DNA of 64,000 nucleotides from Cereibacter_A azotoformans (GCF_003050905.1 NZ_QAOT01000021.1); one strand, 5' to 3'. Counted from the first letter of the stretch, positions 43,837 to 53,401 are shown. A program made the numbers and translations. The notes: a model not told the origin generated them from the letters alone.

Positions 43837-45714
43837 ATGAGGAAGACCGGCATTTCAATGATCGCGCTGGTTGCGGCGATACCGATCCAGACGGTGGCCG
43901 AGCCGGCCGAGGACGAGACGGTGATCCCGCTTGACCGTATCATCGTCACCGCCAACCGCACCGAGACCAGCGCCAACCGCGTAGGGTCCGCGGTTGCTGT
44001 GCTGACCTCGGAGGATCTCGATGCCGGCGGTGACCTTCTTCTGGCCGATCAACTTTCGCGCCTTCCCGGCGTCAGCACGACGGCCAGTGGGCCGGCAGGG
44101 TCTGCGACCGAGGTTCGCATCCGAGGGGCCGCGCCGCGCTACGTTGCGGTGTTCGTCGATGGCATACGGGTGGACGATCCGACCAACATCGCGCCCTCCT
44201 TCGACTTCGGCAGCCTGACCGGTGTCGGGGTGGGGCGCGTCGAGGTGCTGCGTGGAACGCAATCAGCCCTTTATGGTGGATCTGCGGTTGCGGGCATCGT
44301 CAGTGTTCAGAGCCTGCGCCCCGTGAGCGAGGGCTTCAGCCAAAGGATCCAGGTTGAGGGTGGGAGCTACAATACGCGACGGCTCGCTTATGACCTTGGC
44401 TATCTCTCTGACAGGTTGGAGGCGCGCCTCTCTCTCGGCCATGTCAAGAGTGACGGGTTCTCGGCTGTCGACACGTTGCCCCGAGACCCGTCGCTCGATT
44501 CTGACGGGATCGAGGCAAACCGGCTTGGGTTCGGGCTGCGCTATGACCTGACCGATGAGATGGTTGTCGGCCTTGATGCCTTCGGCCAACGAACCACCGC
44601 GGACTATGATGGATGGTGGCAGGAAGATGCAGTGCAGAAGCGGCACGAAGCCGGCGCGCGCCTTTATGCTGAATGGGCGCATGGCGCGAGCGTCCATACG
44701 TTCGAGGTCAGTCGCTACGAGCTGGACCGCGACCTGTTCGAAGGCGCGCCGGGCGCCGACTTCTACCATTCAACCCGCACCACATTTGGTTACAAGGGCG
44801 TAACCGATGTTGGCACGCGGCTGCAGTTTGTCTACGGCGTGGACAGCATGCGGGAGACCGGCAGGACTGCCGGCATGGTCGACGGGATGGATGCGCGTAC
44901 CACAGGCCTCTACGGCCAAGCTCAGTGGGCCGCTACCTCGGATCTCGATCTGTCGCTGGCAGTGCGTGGCGATCACAACAGCGAGTTTGGCAACTTTGCC
45001 AGCGGTCGCCTGTCGGGCGTGTGGCGCCCCACCGAGACGTTGGCCCTGAGAGGTGCCGTGGCACGTGGTTTTCTCGCGCCGTCCTTCTACCAGCGTGCGG
45101 GCGCCGCGGAATGGGGCATTGCACCTGCGTCCGATCTCGATCCGGAACGGAGCCTGAGCTACGAGTTGGGTGCGGATCTGGATCTCGCTTCAGGGGCGTC
45201 CGTCGGATTGACGTTCTTCCAGCTCGAGATCGACAATGCGATCACCTATTGTGGCAAATTCACCTCGCTGACCTGCGACTCGGAATTGCCCGACGGCTTC
45301 ACCAACCGCTACGAGAACCGGGAAGGCCTGTCTCGAAATCGCGGGGTCGAGCTGGAGGCATCAGTTCCTCTAACCGAGAGGCTCAGCCTTGCCGGATCCT
45401 ACACCTATACGGATGCCCGTGATCCCTCGGGCAACCGCCGGAGCCGCGTGCCCTACCATGATGCTTCGCTCACGCTTCAGGCGGCACTCGTCGAGGACGT
45501 GAGCGGGCAACTGGGGCTGACGCATATATCTGGTCGTCCGACAGGCGACGGTGACAGCTTCACTGTGGTCAATGCGGCACTCGCTTGGGACCTGGCGCTC
45601 GACACAAGCGTGACGCTGCGCCTCGAGAACCTGCTCGACAAGAGCTATCAGGAGGTTGCCGGCTATGGCACATCCGAGCGTGCGGTCTATGTCGGCTTGC
45701 GCAAGAGCTTCTAG
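43837..45714 (+). CDS. btuB: TonB-dependent vitamin B12/corrinoid receptor
   Basis: 625 residues from the ATG at 43837 (MRKTGISMIALVAA, signal peptide); a GTG at 43810 is an alternative. The plug domain begins ETVIPLDRIIVTANRTETS, with RLPGVSTTASGPAGSATEVR and VFVDGIRVDDPTNI. The barrel ends in YVGLRKSF, the aromatic-terminal outer-membrane signature. Placement behind a cobalamin riboswitch and before btuFCD supports corrinoid specificity. The base composition is slightly less GC-rich than downstream genes. Confidence 0.92.
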   Translation: MRKTGISMIALVAAIPIQTVAEPAEDETVIPLDRIIVTANRTETSANRVGSAVAVLTSEDLDAGGDLLLADQLSRLPGVSTTASGPAGSATEVRIRGAAPRYVAVFVDGIRVDDPTNIAPSFDFGSLTGVGVGRVEVLRGTQSALYGGSAVAGIVSVQSLRPVSEGFSQRIQVEGGSYNTRRLAYDLGYLSDRLEARLSLGHVKSDGFSAVDTLPRDPSLDSDGIEANRLGFGLRYDLTDEMVVGLDAFGQRTTADYDGWWQEDAVQKRHEAGARLYAEWAHGASVHTFEVSRYELDRDLFEGAPGADFYHSTRTTFGYKGVTDVGTRLQFVYGVDSMRETGRTAGMVDGMDARTTGLYGQAQWAATSDLDLSLAVRGDHNSEFGNFASGRLSGVWRPTETLALRGAVARGFLAPSFYQRAGAAEWGIAPASDLDPERSLSYELGADLDLASGASVGLTFFQLEIDNAITYCGKFTSLTCDSELPDGFTNRYENREGLSRNRGVELEASVPLTERLSLAGSYTYTDARDPSGNRRSRVPYHDASLTLQAALVEDVSGQLGLTHISGRPTGDGDSFTVVNAALAWDLALDTSVTLRLENLLDKSYQEVAGYGTSERAVYVGLRKSF

Positions 45715-46561
45715 GCGGCTTGCGCTGGCGTTGGTGGCGGGGATGACCGCCGCCGCACCCGCCGTGGCCGAGGGGCCACGGCGGGTGGTGTCGATCAATC
45801 TCTGCACCGATCAGCTCGCCATGCTGCTGGCGGCGCCCGGACAGCTCCTGTCGGTCTCGCACCTGGCAAGCGAGCCTCAGACGTCCGCCATGGTCGAGGA
45901 GGCGCGGGCCTATCCGGCCAACCGGGGCCAGGCCGAGCAGGTGTTCCTCTTGCAGCCCGACCTCGTGCTGGCCGGCACCTTCACCGCCCGGTCGAGCGTC
46001 GATCTTCTCCGCCGGCTGGGGGTCGAGGTGGTCGAACTTCCACCCGCCAATGGGCTGGCCGACGTCAGCGAGCATCTGCGCATCGTGGGCCGCGCGCTCG
46101 GCCGCGAGGCTCAGGCGGAAGGGCTGGTGCGGGACTATGAGGCGGGGCTCGAGCGGCTGCGGTCGGACCTGCCGCCTGCGCGGGCCGCGATGTATTACCC
46201 GTCAGGCTACACGACCGGCTCGGGCACGTTGGCCGACGCGATCCTGCGCCACGCGGGCTTTTCCAACGTGGCGGCCGAACTGGGGCTCGACGGGGGTGGG
46301 AACCTGCCTCTCGAGCGGCTGGTGATGGCCGCGCCGGACATGATCGTGACCTCGGCCGCCTATCCCGGCGCCTCGCGGGCCGAGGAGCTTCTGGCCCATC
46401 CCGCCCTGCGCGCGGTGCAGAGCGACGCGGGCGCGGCCGAGGTATCGGATGCCGACTGGATCTGCGGCACGCCGGCGATCCTGCCCGCGCTGCGCACCAT
46501 GGCCGAGTCGCGCCGGGGGCTCGAGAGCGAGCGCCTGACCCAGTGGGACGGAACCCGGTGA
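45689..46561 (+). CDS. btuF: Corrinoid ABC transporter binding protein
   Basis: 290 residues from the ATG at 45689, within the end of btuB; this start gives a clean signal peptide (RRLALALVAGMTAAAPAVA). RVVSINLCTDQLAMLLAAPG, DLVLAGTF and ERLVMAAPDMIVT are typical of class III periplasmic binding proteins for B12 and siderophores. Delivers corrinoids to BtuC. Overlaps btuC by four bases (GTGA). Confidence 0.85.
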   Translation: MSACARASRRLALALVAGMTAAAPAVAEGPRRVVSINLCTDQLAMLLAAPGQLLSVSHLASEPQTSAMVEEARAYPANRGQAEQVFLLQPDLVLAGTFTARSSVDLLRRLGVEVVELPPANGLADVSEHLRIVGRALGREAQAEGLVRDYEAGLERLRSDLPPARAAMYYPSGYTTGSGTLADAILRHAGFSNVAAELGLDGGGNLPLERLVMAAPDMIVTSAAYPGASRAEELLAHPALRAVQSDAGAAEVSDADWICGTPAILPALRTMAESRRGLESERLTQWDGTR

Positions 46562-47547
46562 GATATCCCCTTCTTCTCGGCGCGCTGGCCCTCGTGGTGG
46601 CGCTTCTTTTCACGGTGTCGCTGCTGGTCGGGCCTGCGGCGCTCGGCCTGGGCGAGTCGCTGCAGGCCCTGCTGGCCGGGCGCGGCGAGGCCGTCGTTCT
46701 CGTGATGCGCGAGATCCGGCTGCCGCGGGCAATCCTCGGGCTGGCGGTGGGCGCGGTGCTGGGCATCTCGGGCGCGGCGCTGCAAGGATTCCTGAGAAAT
46801 CCCTTGGCAGAACCTGGTCTTGTCGGCGTTTCCTCATCCGCCGCTCTTGGGGCGGTGATCGCGCTTCAGACCGGGCTTGCGGCGGCCTTCACGCTGGCGC
46901 TGCCGCTGTCGGCGCTGGCGGGGGCGGCGCTGTCGGTGCTGCTCATCCTGGGGCTGGCCGGACCGCGCGGCGGCGCGCTGGCGCTGATCCTTGCGGGGGT
47001 CGCGATCTCGGCGCTGGCGGCGGCGGGGGTCGCGCTGATCCTCAATCTCTCGCCCAACCCGTTCGCCGCGATGGAGATCGTCTTCTGGATGATGGGCTCG
47101 CTCGCGGACCGATCCATGAGCCACGTCGCGCTGGCCCTGCCGTTCATGATCGCGGGGACCGTGCTGCTGCTGACGCTCGGGCGCGGGCTTGACGCGCTGA
47201 CGCTGGGCGAGGATGCCGCCGAGGCGCTGGGGGTGCGGCTCGGGCGGCTGCGGCTGACGCTGATCCTCGGCACGGCGCTGTCGGTCGGCGCGGCGGTGGC
47301 CGTGGCGGGGGCGGTGGGCTTCGTGGGCCTCGTGGTGCCCCATATCCTGCGGCCGCTCGTGGGGGCGCGGCCCTCGCGGCTGCTGCCGGCTGCGGCCCTG
47401 GGCGGGGCGGCCATGCTGCTGGCCGCCGACATCGCCGTTCGGGTGATCGCGCCGGACCGGGATCTCAAGCTCGGGGTGCTGACGGCGATCGTGGGGTCCC
47501 CGTTCTTCCTGCATCTGATCTGGCGGATGCGGAGGGTCGAGGCATGA
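46558..47547 (+). CDS. btuC: Corrinoid ABC transporter permease
   Basis: 329 residues starting at a GTG that overlaps the btuF stop. FecCD/BtuC family: REIRLPRAILGLAVGAVLGI, ALQGFLRNPLAEPGLVGVSS and GFVGLVVPHILRPLVG are diagnostic. About ten membrane helices are expected. Works as a dimer with BtuD. Confidence 0.92.
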   Translation: MRYPLLLGALALVVALLFTVSLLVGPAALGLGESLQALLAGRGEAVVLVMREIRLPRAILGLAVGAVLGISGAALQGFLRNPLAEPGLVGVSSSAALGAVIALQTGLAAAFTLALPLSALAGAALSVLLILGLAGPRGGALALILAGVAISALAAAGVALILNLSPNPFAAMEIVFWMMGSLADRSMSHVALALPFMIAGTVLLLTLGRGLDALTLGEDAAEALGVRLGRLRLTLILGTALSVGAAVAVAGAVGFVGLVVPHILRPLVGARPSRLLPAAALGGAAMLLAADIAVRVIAPDRDLKLGVLTAIVGSPFFLHLIWRMRRVEA

Positions 47548-48296
47548 GCCTGCTTTCCCTGACGGACCTGACGGTGCGGCGCGGCGAATGTCCGGTGGTG
47601 GATCATGTGACGCTGCTGGTCGCGCCGGGTGAGTTCGTCGGGCTCATCGGCCCGAACGGGGCCGGCAAGACCACGCTTCTGCGCGCGGCGATGGGCCTTC
47701 TGCCGGCTTCGGGCGACAGCAGCCTCGCGGCCCTTCCGCCACGGGCGCGCGCGCGGGCGGCCGCCTTCCTGCCGCAGGCGCGCGAGATCGCCTGGCCCGT
47801 CGATGTCGAGACGCTGGTGACGCTGGGCCGCGTGCCCCACATGGGGCGCAAGCTGACGCCGGCCGACCGCGAGGCGGTGACGCGTGCGCTGGGACGGATG
47901 GGACTTTCGGGCTACCGTGAGCGCATCGCCACGGCCCTTTCGGGAGGGGAGCAGGCGCGGGTGCTGATCGCCCGTGCGCTGGCGCAGGAGGCGCCGCTGC
48001 TCCTGGCGGACGAGCCGGTGGCGGGCCTCGATCCCGAGAGCCAGATCCGCGCCATGCAGGTCTTCGGCGACCTGGCCGCCGAGGGGCGGGCGGTGGTGGC
48101 CTCGATCCATGATCTGGGGCTTGCGGCGCGGCACTGCACGCGGCTTCTTCTGATGGCGCGGGGGCGCATCGTGGCGGACGGCTCTCCGGGGCTCGTGCTG
48201 ACGGCGGCCAATCTCTCGGACGTGTTCGGGGTCCGCGCCTTCTTCGCCGACACGCCGGACGGGCCGGTGTTCCAGCCGCTGGGCGTCACGCGGTGA
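47544..48296 (+). CDS. btuD: Corrinoid ABC transporter ATPase
   Basis: 250 residues. Walker A GPNGAGKTT, signature LSGGEQARV, Walker B LLLADEPVAGLDP, H-loop ASIHDLGLA. Overlaps btuC by four bases and cbiZ by four. Powers import of B12 or cobinamide. Confidence 0.93.
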   Translation: MSLLSLTDLTVRRGECPVVDHVTLLVAPGEFVGLIGPNGAGKTTLLRAAMGLLPASGDSSLAALPPRARARAAAFLPQAREIAWPVDVETLVTLGRVPHMGRKLTPADREAVTRALGRMGLSGYRERIATALSGGEQARVLIARALAQEAPLLLADEPVAGLDPESQIRAMQVFGDLAAEGRAVVASIHDLGLAARHCTRLLLMARGRIVADGSPGLVLTAANLSDVFGVRAFFADTPDGPVFQPLGVTR

Positions 48297-48937
48297 TCGA
48301 GGTCGCGCTCGATCGGCCCTGGTTGATCGCCCGGCTGCCGGTCCCGATGCGCCTGCTGAGTTGGGCGCCCCACCGTCCGGGCTGGGTTACGGCCGATCGG
48401 GTGGTCTGGCGGGAGGTGCGCGACCGGGATCTGGGGCCGGGTCTCGATGCCGAGCTGTGGCTCGGAGAGCAGATGTCCGCGCGGGGGCTTGGCCTTGCGG
48501 TCGGGATGCTGACCTCGCGCGATGTCCGCCGGCACCATTCTGCGTCGGCCGCGGTCGAGGGGGTGCGGGCCGCCTGTCTGGCCACCGTCGGGCTTGGCAA
48601 TGCCGAGGCGGTGGGCCGGCGGCTTGTGTCCGAGCGGGTGGCGGGAACCATCAACCTGCTGGTCGTGGCCGAGACCGGACTGACCGAGGCGGCACAGCTC
48701 GAGGCGCTGTCGATCGCGGTCGAGGCCCGGACGGCCGCGTTGCTGGAGGCGGGTCTGGTCCTGCCGACCGGGCTTGCCACCGGCACCGGGACCGACTGTC
48801 TGGTCATGGCCTGCCAGCCGGGCGAGGGGCGGTATGCCGGGCTTCACACCGCGGTGGGCGAAGCCGTGGGGGCGGCGGTGCGCGAGGCGGTTCTCGGCGG
48901 CGCGCGCCAGTGGCTCGCCGAGCGCGACGGCGGCTGA
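48293..48937 (+). CDS. cbiZ: Adenosylcobinamide amidohydrolase
   Basis: 214 residues from a GTG overlapping the btuD stop. VGMLTSRDVRRHHSASA, CLATVGLGNAEAVG, GTINLLVVAETGLTEAA and GLATGTGTDCLVMACQPGEG are the CbiZ signatures. It cuts the aminopropanol arm of imported pseudo-cobamides or cobinamide, giving cobyric acid that can be rebuilt into the cell's own cobamide. This remodelling role is established for R. sphaeroides CbiZ and fits the fused uptake operon here. Confidence 0.92.
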   Translation: MIEVALDRPWLIARLPVPMRLLSWAPHRPGWVTADRVVWREVRDRDLGPGLDAELWLGEQMSARGLGLAVGMLTSRDVRRHHSASAAVEGVRAACLATVGLGNAEAVGRRLVSERVAGTINLLVVAETGLTEAAQLEALSIAVEARTAALLEAGLVLPTGLATGTGTDCLVMACQPGEGRYAGLHTAVGEAVGAAVREAVLGGARQWLAERDGG

Positions 48938-48960
48938 GACCGCCGCTTGCGCAAAGGAAA

Positions 48961-48982
48961 GGGCCGACCCGAAGGTCGGCCC
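48961..48982. terminator. Terminator between convergent cbiZ and gap genes
   Basis: Nine-base perfect stem GGGCCGACC 48961-48969 / GGTCGGCCC 48974-48982 with a CGAA loop. The minus-strand side continues TTTCCTTTG, so it mainly serves the gap gene. Confidence 0.8.
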
Positions 48983-49003
48983 CGACAGGCGATCCCGCCC
49001 GGT

Positions 49004-50005
49004 TCAGATCAGCTTGCCCATCGCCACGGCCGTGTCGGCCATGCGGTTCGAGAAGCCCCATTCGTTGTCATACCAGGTCAGGATGCGCACCATGTTGCCT
49101 TCCATGACCTTGGTCTGGTCGAGGTGGAAGATCGACGAATGCGGATCGTGGTTGAAGTCCATCGAGACGTTCGGCTGGTCGGTATAGCCGAGGATGCCCT
49201 TCAGCGTGCCGTCGGCGGCCTCGCGGATCGCGGCGTTCACTTCCTCGACGCTGGTCGCGCGGCTCGCTTCGAACACGAGGTCCACCACCGAGACGTTCGG
49301 GGTCGGCACGCGGATCGCCACGCCGTCGAGCTTGCCCTTCAGTTCCGGCAGCACGAGCCCCACGGCCTTGGCCGCGCCCGTCGAGGTCGGGATCATGCTG
49401 AGCGCCGCGGCGCGGGCGCGATAGAGATCCTTGTGCATCGTGTCGAGCGTCGGCTGGTCGCCGGTGTAGGAGTGGATCGTGGTCATGAAGCCCTTGGTGA
49501 TGCCGATCGTGTCGTTCAGCACCTTGGCCACCGGCGACAGGCAGTTCGTCGTGCAGGAGGCGTTCGAGACGACGAGATCCTCCCCGGTCAGCGTCTCGTG
49601 GTTCACGCCATAGACGATGGTCTTGTCGGCGCCCGTCGAGGGGGCCGAGACCAGCACGCGCTTGGCGCCGTTCTCGAGGTGGATCTTGGCCTTCTCCTTG
49701 TCGGTGAAGATGCCGGTGCATTCCATGACGATGTCGACATGGCCCCAGGGCAGTTCCGCCGGGTTGCGGATCGCGGTGACCTGCATCGGGCCGCGGCCCA
49801 CGTCGATCGAGTCCGCGGTCGTGGTGACGGTGGCAGGGAAGCGGCCATGCACGCTGTCAAAGCGCAGCAGGTGCGCGTTCGTCTCGACCGGGCCGAGATC
49901 GTTGATCGCCACCACCTCGATGTCGGTCCGGCCCGATTCGATGATGGCGCGAAGCACGTTGCGCCCGATGCGGCCGAAGCCGTTGATTGCCACTTTCACG
50001 GTCAT
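49004..50005 (-). CDS. gap: Glyceraldehyde-3-phosphate dehydrogenase
   Basis: 333 residues. INGFGRIGRNVLRA, Asp36 in VAINDLG (NAD preference), catalytic Cys151 in SNASCTTNCLSP, the TTIHSYTGDQ histidine and WYDNEWGFSNRM. Interconverts glyceraldehyde 3-phosphate and 1,3-bisphosphoglycerate. It stands alone, not next to Calvin-cycle genes, so it is likely the glycolytic/gluconeogenic copy. Confidence 0.96.
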   Translation of the reverse strand: MTVKVAINGFGRIGRNVLRAIIESGRTDIEVVAINDLGPVETNAHLLRFDSVHGRFPATVTTTADSIDVGRGPMQVTAIRNPAELPWGHVDIVMECTGIFTDKEKAKIHLENGAKRVLVSAPSTGADKTIVYGVNHETLTGEDLVVSNASCTTNCLSPVAKVLNDTIGITKGFMTTIHSYTGDQPTLDTMHKDLYRARAAALSMIPTSTGAAKAVGLVLPELKGKLDGVAIRVPTPNVSVVDLVFEASRATSVEEVNAAIREAADGTLKGILGYTDQPNVSMDFNHDPHSSIFHLDQTKVMEGNMVRILTWYDNEWGFSNRMADTAVAMGKLI

Positions 50006-50352
50006 AGAGCTCTCCCAGCATTTGGCGGGCGCAAGCGACGAGTCGCGCGCACGCGGATGGTCTTCAGGCTAACGACCCCAGATCCGAACGCAATTCAACC
50101 TAAGAAACGAGGAAACCAGCGCCAGAGGACGGGAAGATTTACCAGACGGAAGAGTTTGCGCGGCAGAACCAGGATCGCGGCGGCCCCGTTGAGCCAGAGG
50201 TCGGGGGAGAGCGCAAGCGGGATCGTCGGGAACGGGGGATGCGGTCGGGCCCGTCGAGCGGGCAGGGCGACCGGCGCAAGCCGGCCGCAGCCACGGCCCT
50301 TCCGGCGGCTCGCGGCTTCTGCCACAACTGTGCGGCGTGAACAGCCAGAGGG
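50006..50352. other. Intergenic region upstream of gap
   Basis: About 350 bases. It holds the gap promoter on the minus strand. A minus-strand frame ending at 50095 reads LWLNGAAAILVLPRKLFRLV and then NLPVLWRWFPRFLG, which looks membrane-active. It has no clear start or ribosome-binding site of its own, so it is noted but not called. Confidence 0.35.
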
Positions 50353-51330
50353 ATGACCATGAGCGGCTTGCTGGCCTTGCTGGACGATGTGGCCTCGATC
50401 GCCAAGGTCGCCGCGGCATCGGTGGACGATGTGATCGGGCAGGCCGCCAAGGCGGGTGCCAAGGCCGCGGGCGCCGTCATCGACGATGCGGCCGTGACGC
50501 CGAAATATGTGCAGGGCTTCGACGCCTCCCGCGAGATCCCGATCGTGTGGCGCATCGCCAAGGGCTCGTTCTTCAACAAGCTGGTGATCCTGTTGCCCGC
50601 GGCGCTCCTGCTGTCGGCCTTCGCGCCCTGGGCGATCCCGCCGCTGCTGATGCTCGGCGGCGCCTACCTCTGTTTTGAAGGGGCCGAGAAGGTGGCCCAT
50701 CTGTTCGGCGGCCACCACGAGGCGGACGAGGCGGCCTCGGGCGATCCCACCCATCTCGAGGAGCAGAAGGTTGCGGGGGCGATCAAGACCGACTTCATCC
50801 TCTCGGCCGAGATCATGACCATCGTGCTGGCGGCCCTGCCGCCGGGCGGGATTGTCATGAAGGCGGCCTCGCTGGCTGCGGCGGGCTCCGGCATCACGGT
50901 GCTGGTCTATGGCGGGGTTGCGGCCATCGTGAAGGCCGATGACCTGGGCGTGCTGATGAGCCTGCGCGGCCGGCTTGCCGTGACGCGCGCCCTCGGGCGC
51001 GGGATCGTGCACGGCATGCCGCGCTTCCTGAAGCTCCTGGCCGCGGTCGGCACGGCCGCGATGATCTGGGTCGGCGGGGCCATCGTGATCCACGGGCTCT
51101 ACGAGCTGGGTTGGGGCTGGCTGCACCACCACATCCACGACATTGCGGTGGCCGTGGCCGCACGGGTTCCACAGGCGCCGGGCCTGGTGGAATGGATCGT
51201 TACGGCCTTCTTCGACGGGCTTTTCGGGCTGGCCCTCGGCCTCGCGCTGATTCCGGTGGCAACCCGGATCATCGCGCCCGCCTGGAGGCTCGTCGCCCGC
51301 CTCCGGCCCCGAGCCAGGCCGCACCGGTAG
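50353..51330 (+). CDS. DUF808 (YedI-like) membrane protein
   Basis: 325 residues; an ATG six bases later is equally possible. MSGLLALLDDVASIAKVAAAS, DDAAVTPKYVQGFDASREIP and HLEEQKVAGAIKTDFILSAEI are family signatures, and several hydrophobic segments (about 78-105, 155-200, 225-250, 280-300) place it in the inner membrane. The function of the family is unknown. Confidence 0.88.
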   Translation: MTMSGLLALLDDVASIAKVAAASVDDVIGQAAKAGAKAAGAVIDDAAVTPKYVQGFDASREIPIVWRIAKGSFFNKLVILLPAALLLSAFAPWAIPPLLMLGGAYLCFEGAEKVAHLFGGHHEADEAASGDPTHLEEQKVAGAIKTDFILSAEIMTIVLAALPPGGIVMKAASLAAAGSGITVLVYGGVAAIVKADDLGVLMSLRGRLAVTRALGRGIVHGMPRFLKLLAAVGTAAMIWVGGAIVIHGLYELGWGWLHHHIHDIAVAVAARVPQAPGLVEWIVTAFFDGLFGLALGLALIPVATRIIAPAWRLVARLRPRARPHR

Positions 51331-51404
51331 CTGTTCAGGCCCGGCATCTGGTGGATCGGGTCGAGGACCAATCCATCTGGCTCCGAGGTCCGGACCTAGC
51401 AGGT

Positions 51405-51680
51405 CTATTCGTAGGCTGTGAGGTCCCTGAGGGTCTTGAGCCGCCGGGCGAAGTCGTGCTCTGCCATGACATCCGCGACGTGGTTTGCAGTTGATCGGGG
51501 CTGTCGTAGTGGAAGTGCTCGACCATGGCGCACTTGCCGTGTGAGCTGCTGCCCGAAGAACGCCAGCGCCTGATCCCGTCTCAGCGTCTTGCGCAGAGCC
51601 GTCCGCCCCGAGGCGGTCGAGCCATGCGCGTGAAACACAGTCTTCGGCAGGTCGAACCCGACCGTGACGGTCTCCGACAT
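51405..51680 (-). pseudogene. IS110-family transposase remnant (N-terminal fragment)
   Basis: From the ATG at 51680 the 91 residues MSETVTVGFDLPKTVFHAHG... match the start of IS110-type DEDD transposases, including the first Asp region (VGFDLPKTVFHAHG) and SGRTALRKTLRR. Then the frame ends at 51405, where several hundred residues should follow. The rest, including the Tn_IS116 domain, is absent from the 51331-51799 interval. This is a dead scrap lying between DUF808 and mmsA. Confidence 0.75.
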
Positions 51681-51799
51681 GACCGCTCCCCTCTGTGGAT
51701 CCTCGCAGACCCACCCTGACACATCAATGCCGTCGCGGAGCGGTCACATCATCAGAGCCGTGTCGGATGCGTCAGCCGACCCCGTCCCCCGTCGCCGTT

Positions 51800-53299
51800 T
51801 CAGTCCATCGCCTTGAAGTTGAAGGCCGAGCCTTCCTTGATCCCGCTCGGCCAGCGCGAGGTGATGGTCTTGGTGCGGGTGTAGAAGCGGAAGGCGTCCG
51901 GCCCGTGCTGGTTCAGGTCGCCGAAGGCCGATTTCTTCCAGCCGCCAAAGGTGTGATAGGCCAGCGGCACCGGGATCGGCACGTTGATCCCGATCATCCC
52001 CACATTCACCCGGTTGGCGAAGTCGCGCGCCGCGTCGCCGTCGCGCGTGAAGATCGCCGTGCCGTTGCCGTACTCGTGGTGCATCGCAAGGCTCAACGCC
52101 TCTTCGTAGGAGGCCGCGCGGACGGTCGAAAGCACCGGGCCGAAGATCTCCTTGCGGTAGATGTCCATCTCGGGCGTGACGTGGTCGAAGAGATGCGGGC
52201 CGACGAAGAAGCCGCTCTCGTAGCCCTGGAGCGCGAAGTTGCGCCCGTCCACCACCAGCTTCGCGCCCTGCTCGATGCCCGAGTTCACGAGGCGCAGAAT
52301 GTTCTCCTTCGCCGCCGCGGTGACCACCGGGCCGTAGTCCACGTCGTTGCCGCCCGTATAGGGGCCGACCTTCAGCTTCTCGATCCGCGGGATCAGCCGC
52401 TCGATCAGCGCGTCGGCGGTGTCGTCGCCCACCGGCACCGCGACCGAGATCGCCATGCAGCGTTCGCCGGCCGCGCCATAGCCCGCGCCCACCAGCGCAT
52501 CGGCCGCCTGATCCAGGTCGGCGTCCGGCATGATGATCATGTGGTTCTTGGCGCCGCCGAAGCACTGCACGCGCTTGCCGTTCGCGCAGCCGCGGGAATA
52601 GATGTATTCCGCAATCGGGGTCGAGCCGACGAAGCCCACGGCGGCGATCGTGGGATTGTCGAGGATGGCGTCCACCGCCTCCTTGTCGCCGTTCACCACC
52701 TGCAGGACGCCGTCGGGCAGGCCGGCCTCCTGGAAGATCTCGGCCAGCATCAGGGGAACCGAGGGGTCGCGCTCGGAGGGCTTCAGGATGAAGGCGTTGC
52801 CCGCGGCCAGCGCCGGGCCCATCTTCCAGAGCGGGATCATGGCCGGGAAGTTGAACGGCGTGATGCCCGCGGCCACGCCCAGCGGCTGGCGCATCGAATA
52901 CATGTCGATGCCGGGGCCCGCGCTGTCGGTGAACTCGCCCTTCAGAAGGTGCGGCGCGCCGATGCAGAACTCGATCACCTCAAGCCCGCGCTGCACGTCG
53001 CCCTTGGCGTCGGGCAGGGTCTTGCCGTGCTCGCGGCTCAGCGCCTCGGCCAGCTTGTCCATGTCGCGGTTCAGAAGGCGCACCACCTCCATCATCACGC
53101 GGGCGCGGCGCTGCGGATTGGTGGCGCCCCATTTCACCTGCGCCTCGGCGGCCGAGGCCACGGCGGCGTCCAGCTCGGCCTTCGAGGCGAGCGGCACCCG
53201 GGCCTGCACCTCGCCGGTGGCGGGGTTGAAGACATCGGCAAAGCGGCCCGAGCTGCCCTTGACGTGCTTGCCGTCGATCCAGTGGCTCAGTTCTACCAT
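51800..53299 (-). CDS. mmsA: Methylmalonate-semialdehyde dehydrogenase (CoA-acylating)
   Basis: 499 residues, normal length. The N-terminal HWIDGKHVKGSSGRFADVFN, ITPFNFPAMIPLWKMGPALA, FVGSTPIAEYIY, FGGAKNHMIIMPDADLDQA and the catalytic Cys in YGAAGERCMAISV identify MmsA rather than other aldehyde dehydrogenases. It turns the semialdehyde from valine (and thymine) breakdown into propionyl-CoA. It is divergent from a LysR gene that probably controls it; the rest of the valine pathway is at 19.4-22.5 kb. Confidence 0.95.
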   Translation of the reverse strand: MVELSHWIDGKHVKGSSGRFADVFNPATGEVQARVPLASKAELDAAVASAAEAQVKWGATNPQRRARVMMEVVRLLNRDMDKLAEALSREHGKTLPDAKGDVQRGLEVIEFCIGAPHLLKGEFTDSAGPGIDMYSMRQPLGVAAGITPFNFPAMIPLWKMGPALAAGNAFILKPSERDPSVPLMLAEIFQEAGLPDGVLQVVNGDKEAVDAILDNPTIAAVGFVGSTPIAEYIYSRGCANGKRVQCFGGAKNHMIIMPDADLDQAADALVGAGYGAAGERCMAISVAVPVGDDTADALIERLIPRIEKLKVGPYTGGNDVDYGPVVTAAAKENILRLVNSGIEQGAKLVVDGRNFALQGYESGFFVGPHLFDHVTPEMDIYRKEIFGPVLSTVRAASYEEALSLAMHHEYGNGTAIFTRDGDAARDFANRVNVGMIGINVPIPVPLAYHTFGGWKKSAFGDLNQHGPDAFRFYTRTKTITSRWPSGIKEGSAFNFKAMD

Positions 53300-53354
53300 G
53301 GAATCCTCCCTTGGTTGGGCGGCAGGATAGCTTGCAATTCCCGGTGAGAAAGCG

Positions 53355-53377
53355 GCAAGACTTCAAAAGCGTCTTGC
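53355..53377. promoter_or_regulatory. Candidate LysR-type operator between mmsA and lysR
   Basis: GCAAGAC 53355-53361 and GTCTTGC 53371-53377 form a perfect 7-base dyad around a 9-base AT-richer spacer, in the 102-base gap between the divergent genes. Position and symmetry fit a LysR-type binding site. Confidence 0.55.
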
Positions 53378-53401
53378 AGAAATGCCCGAACGGAGGCCGC
53401 T

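Noticed and set aside
50095..51714. Minus-strand 539-codon frame opposite the DUF808 gene
   Set aside because: Antisense shadow; only its last 40 residues look protein-like, and they have no start or ribosome-binding site.
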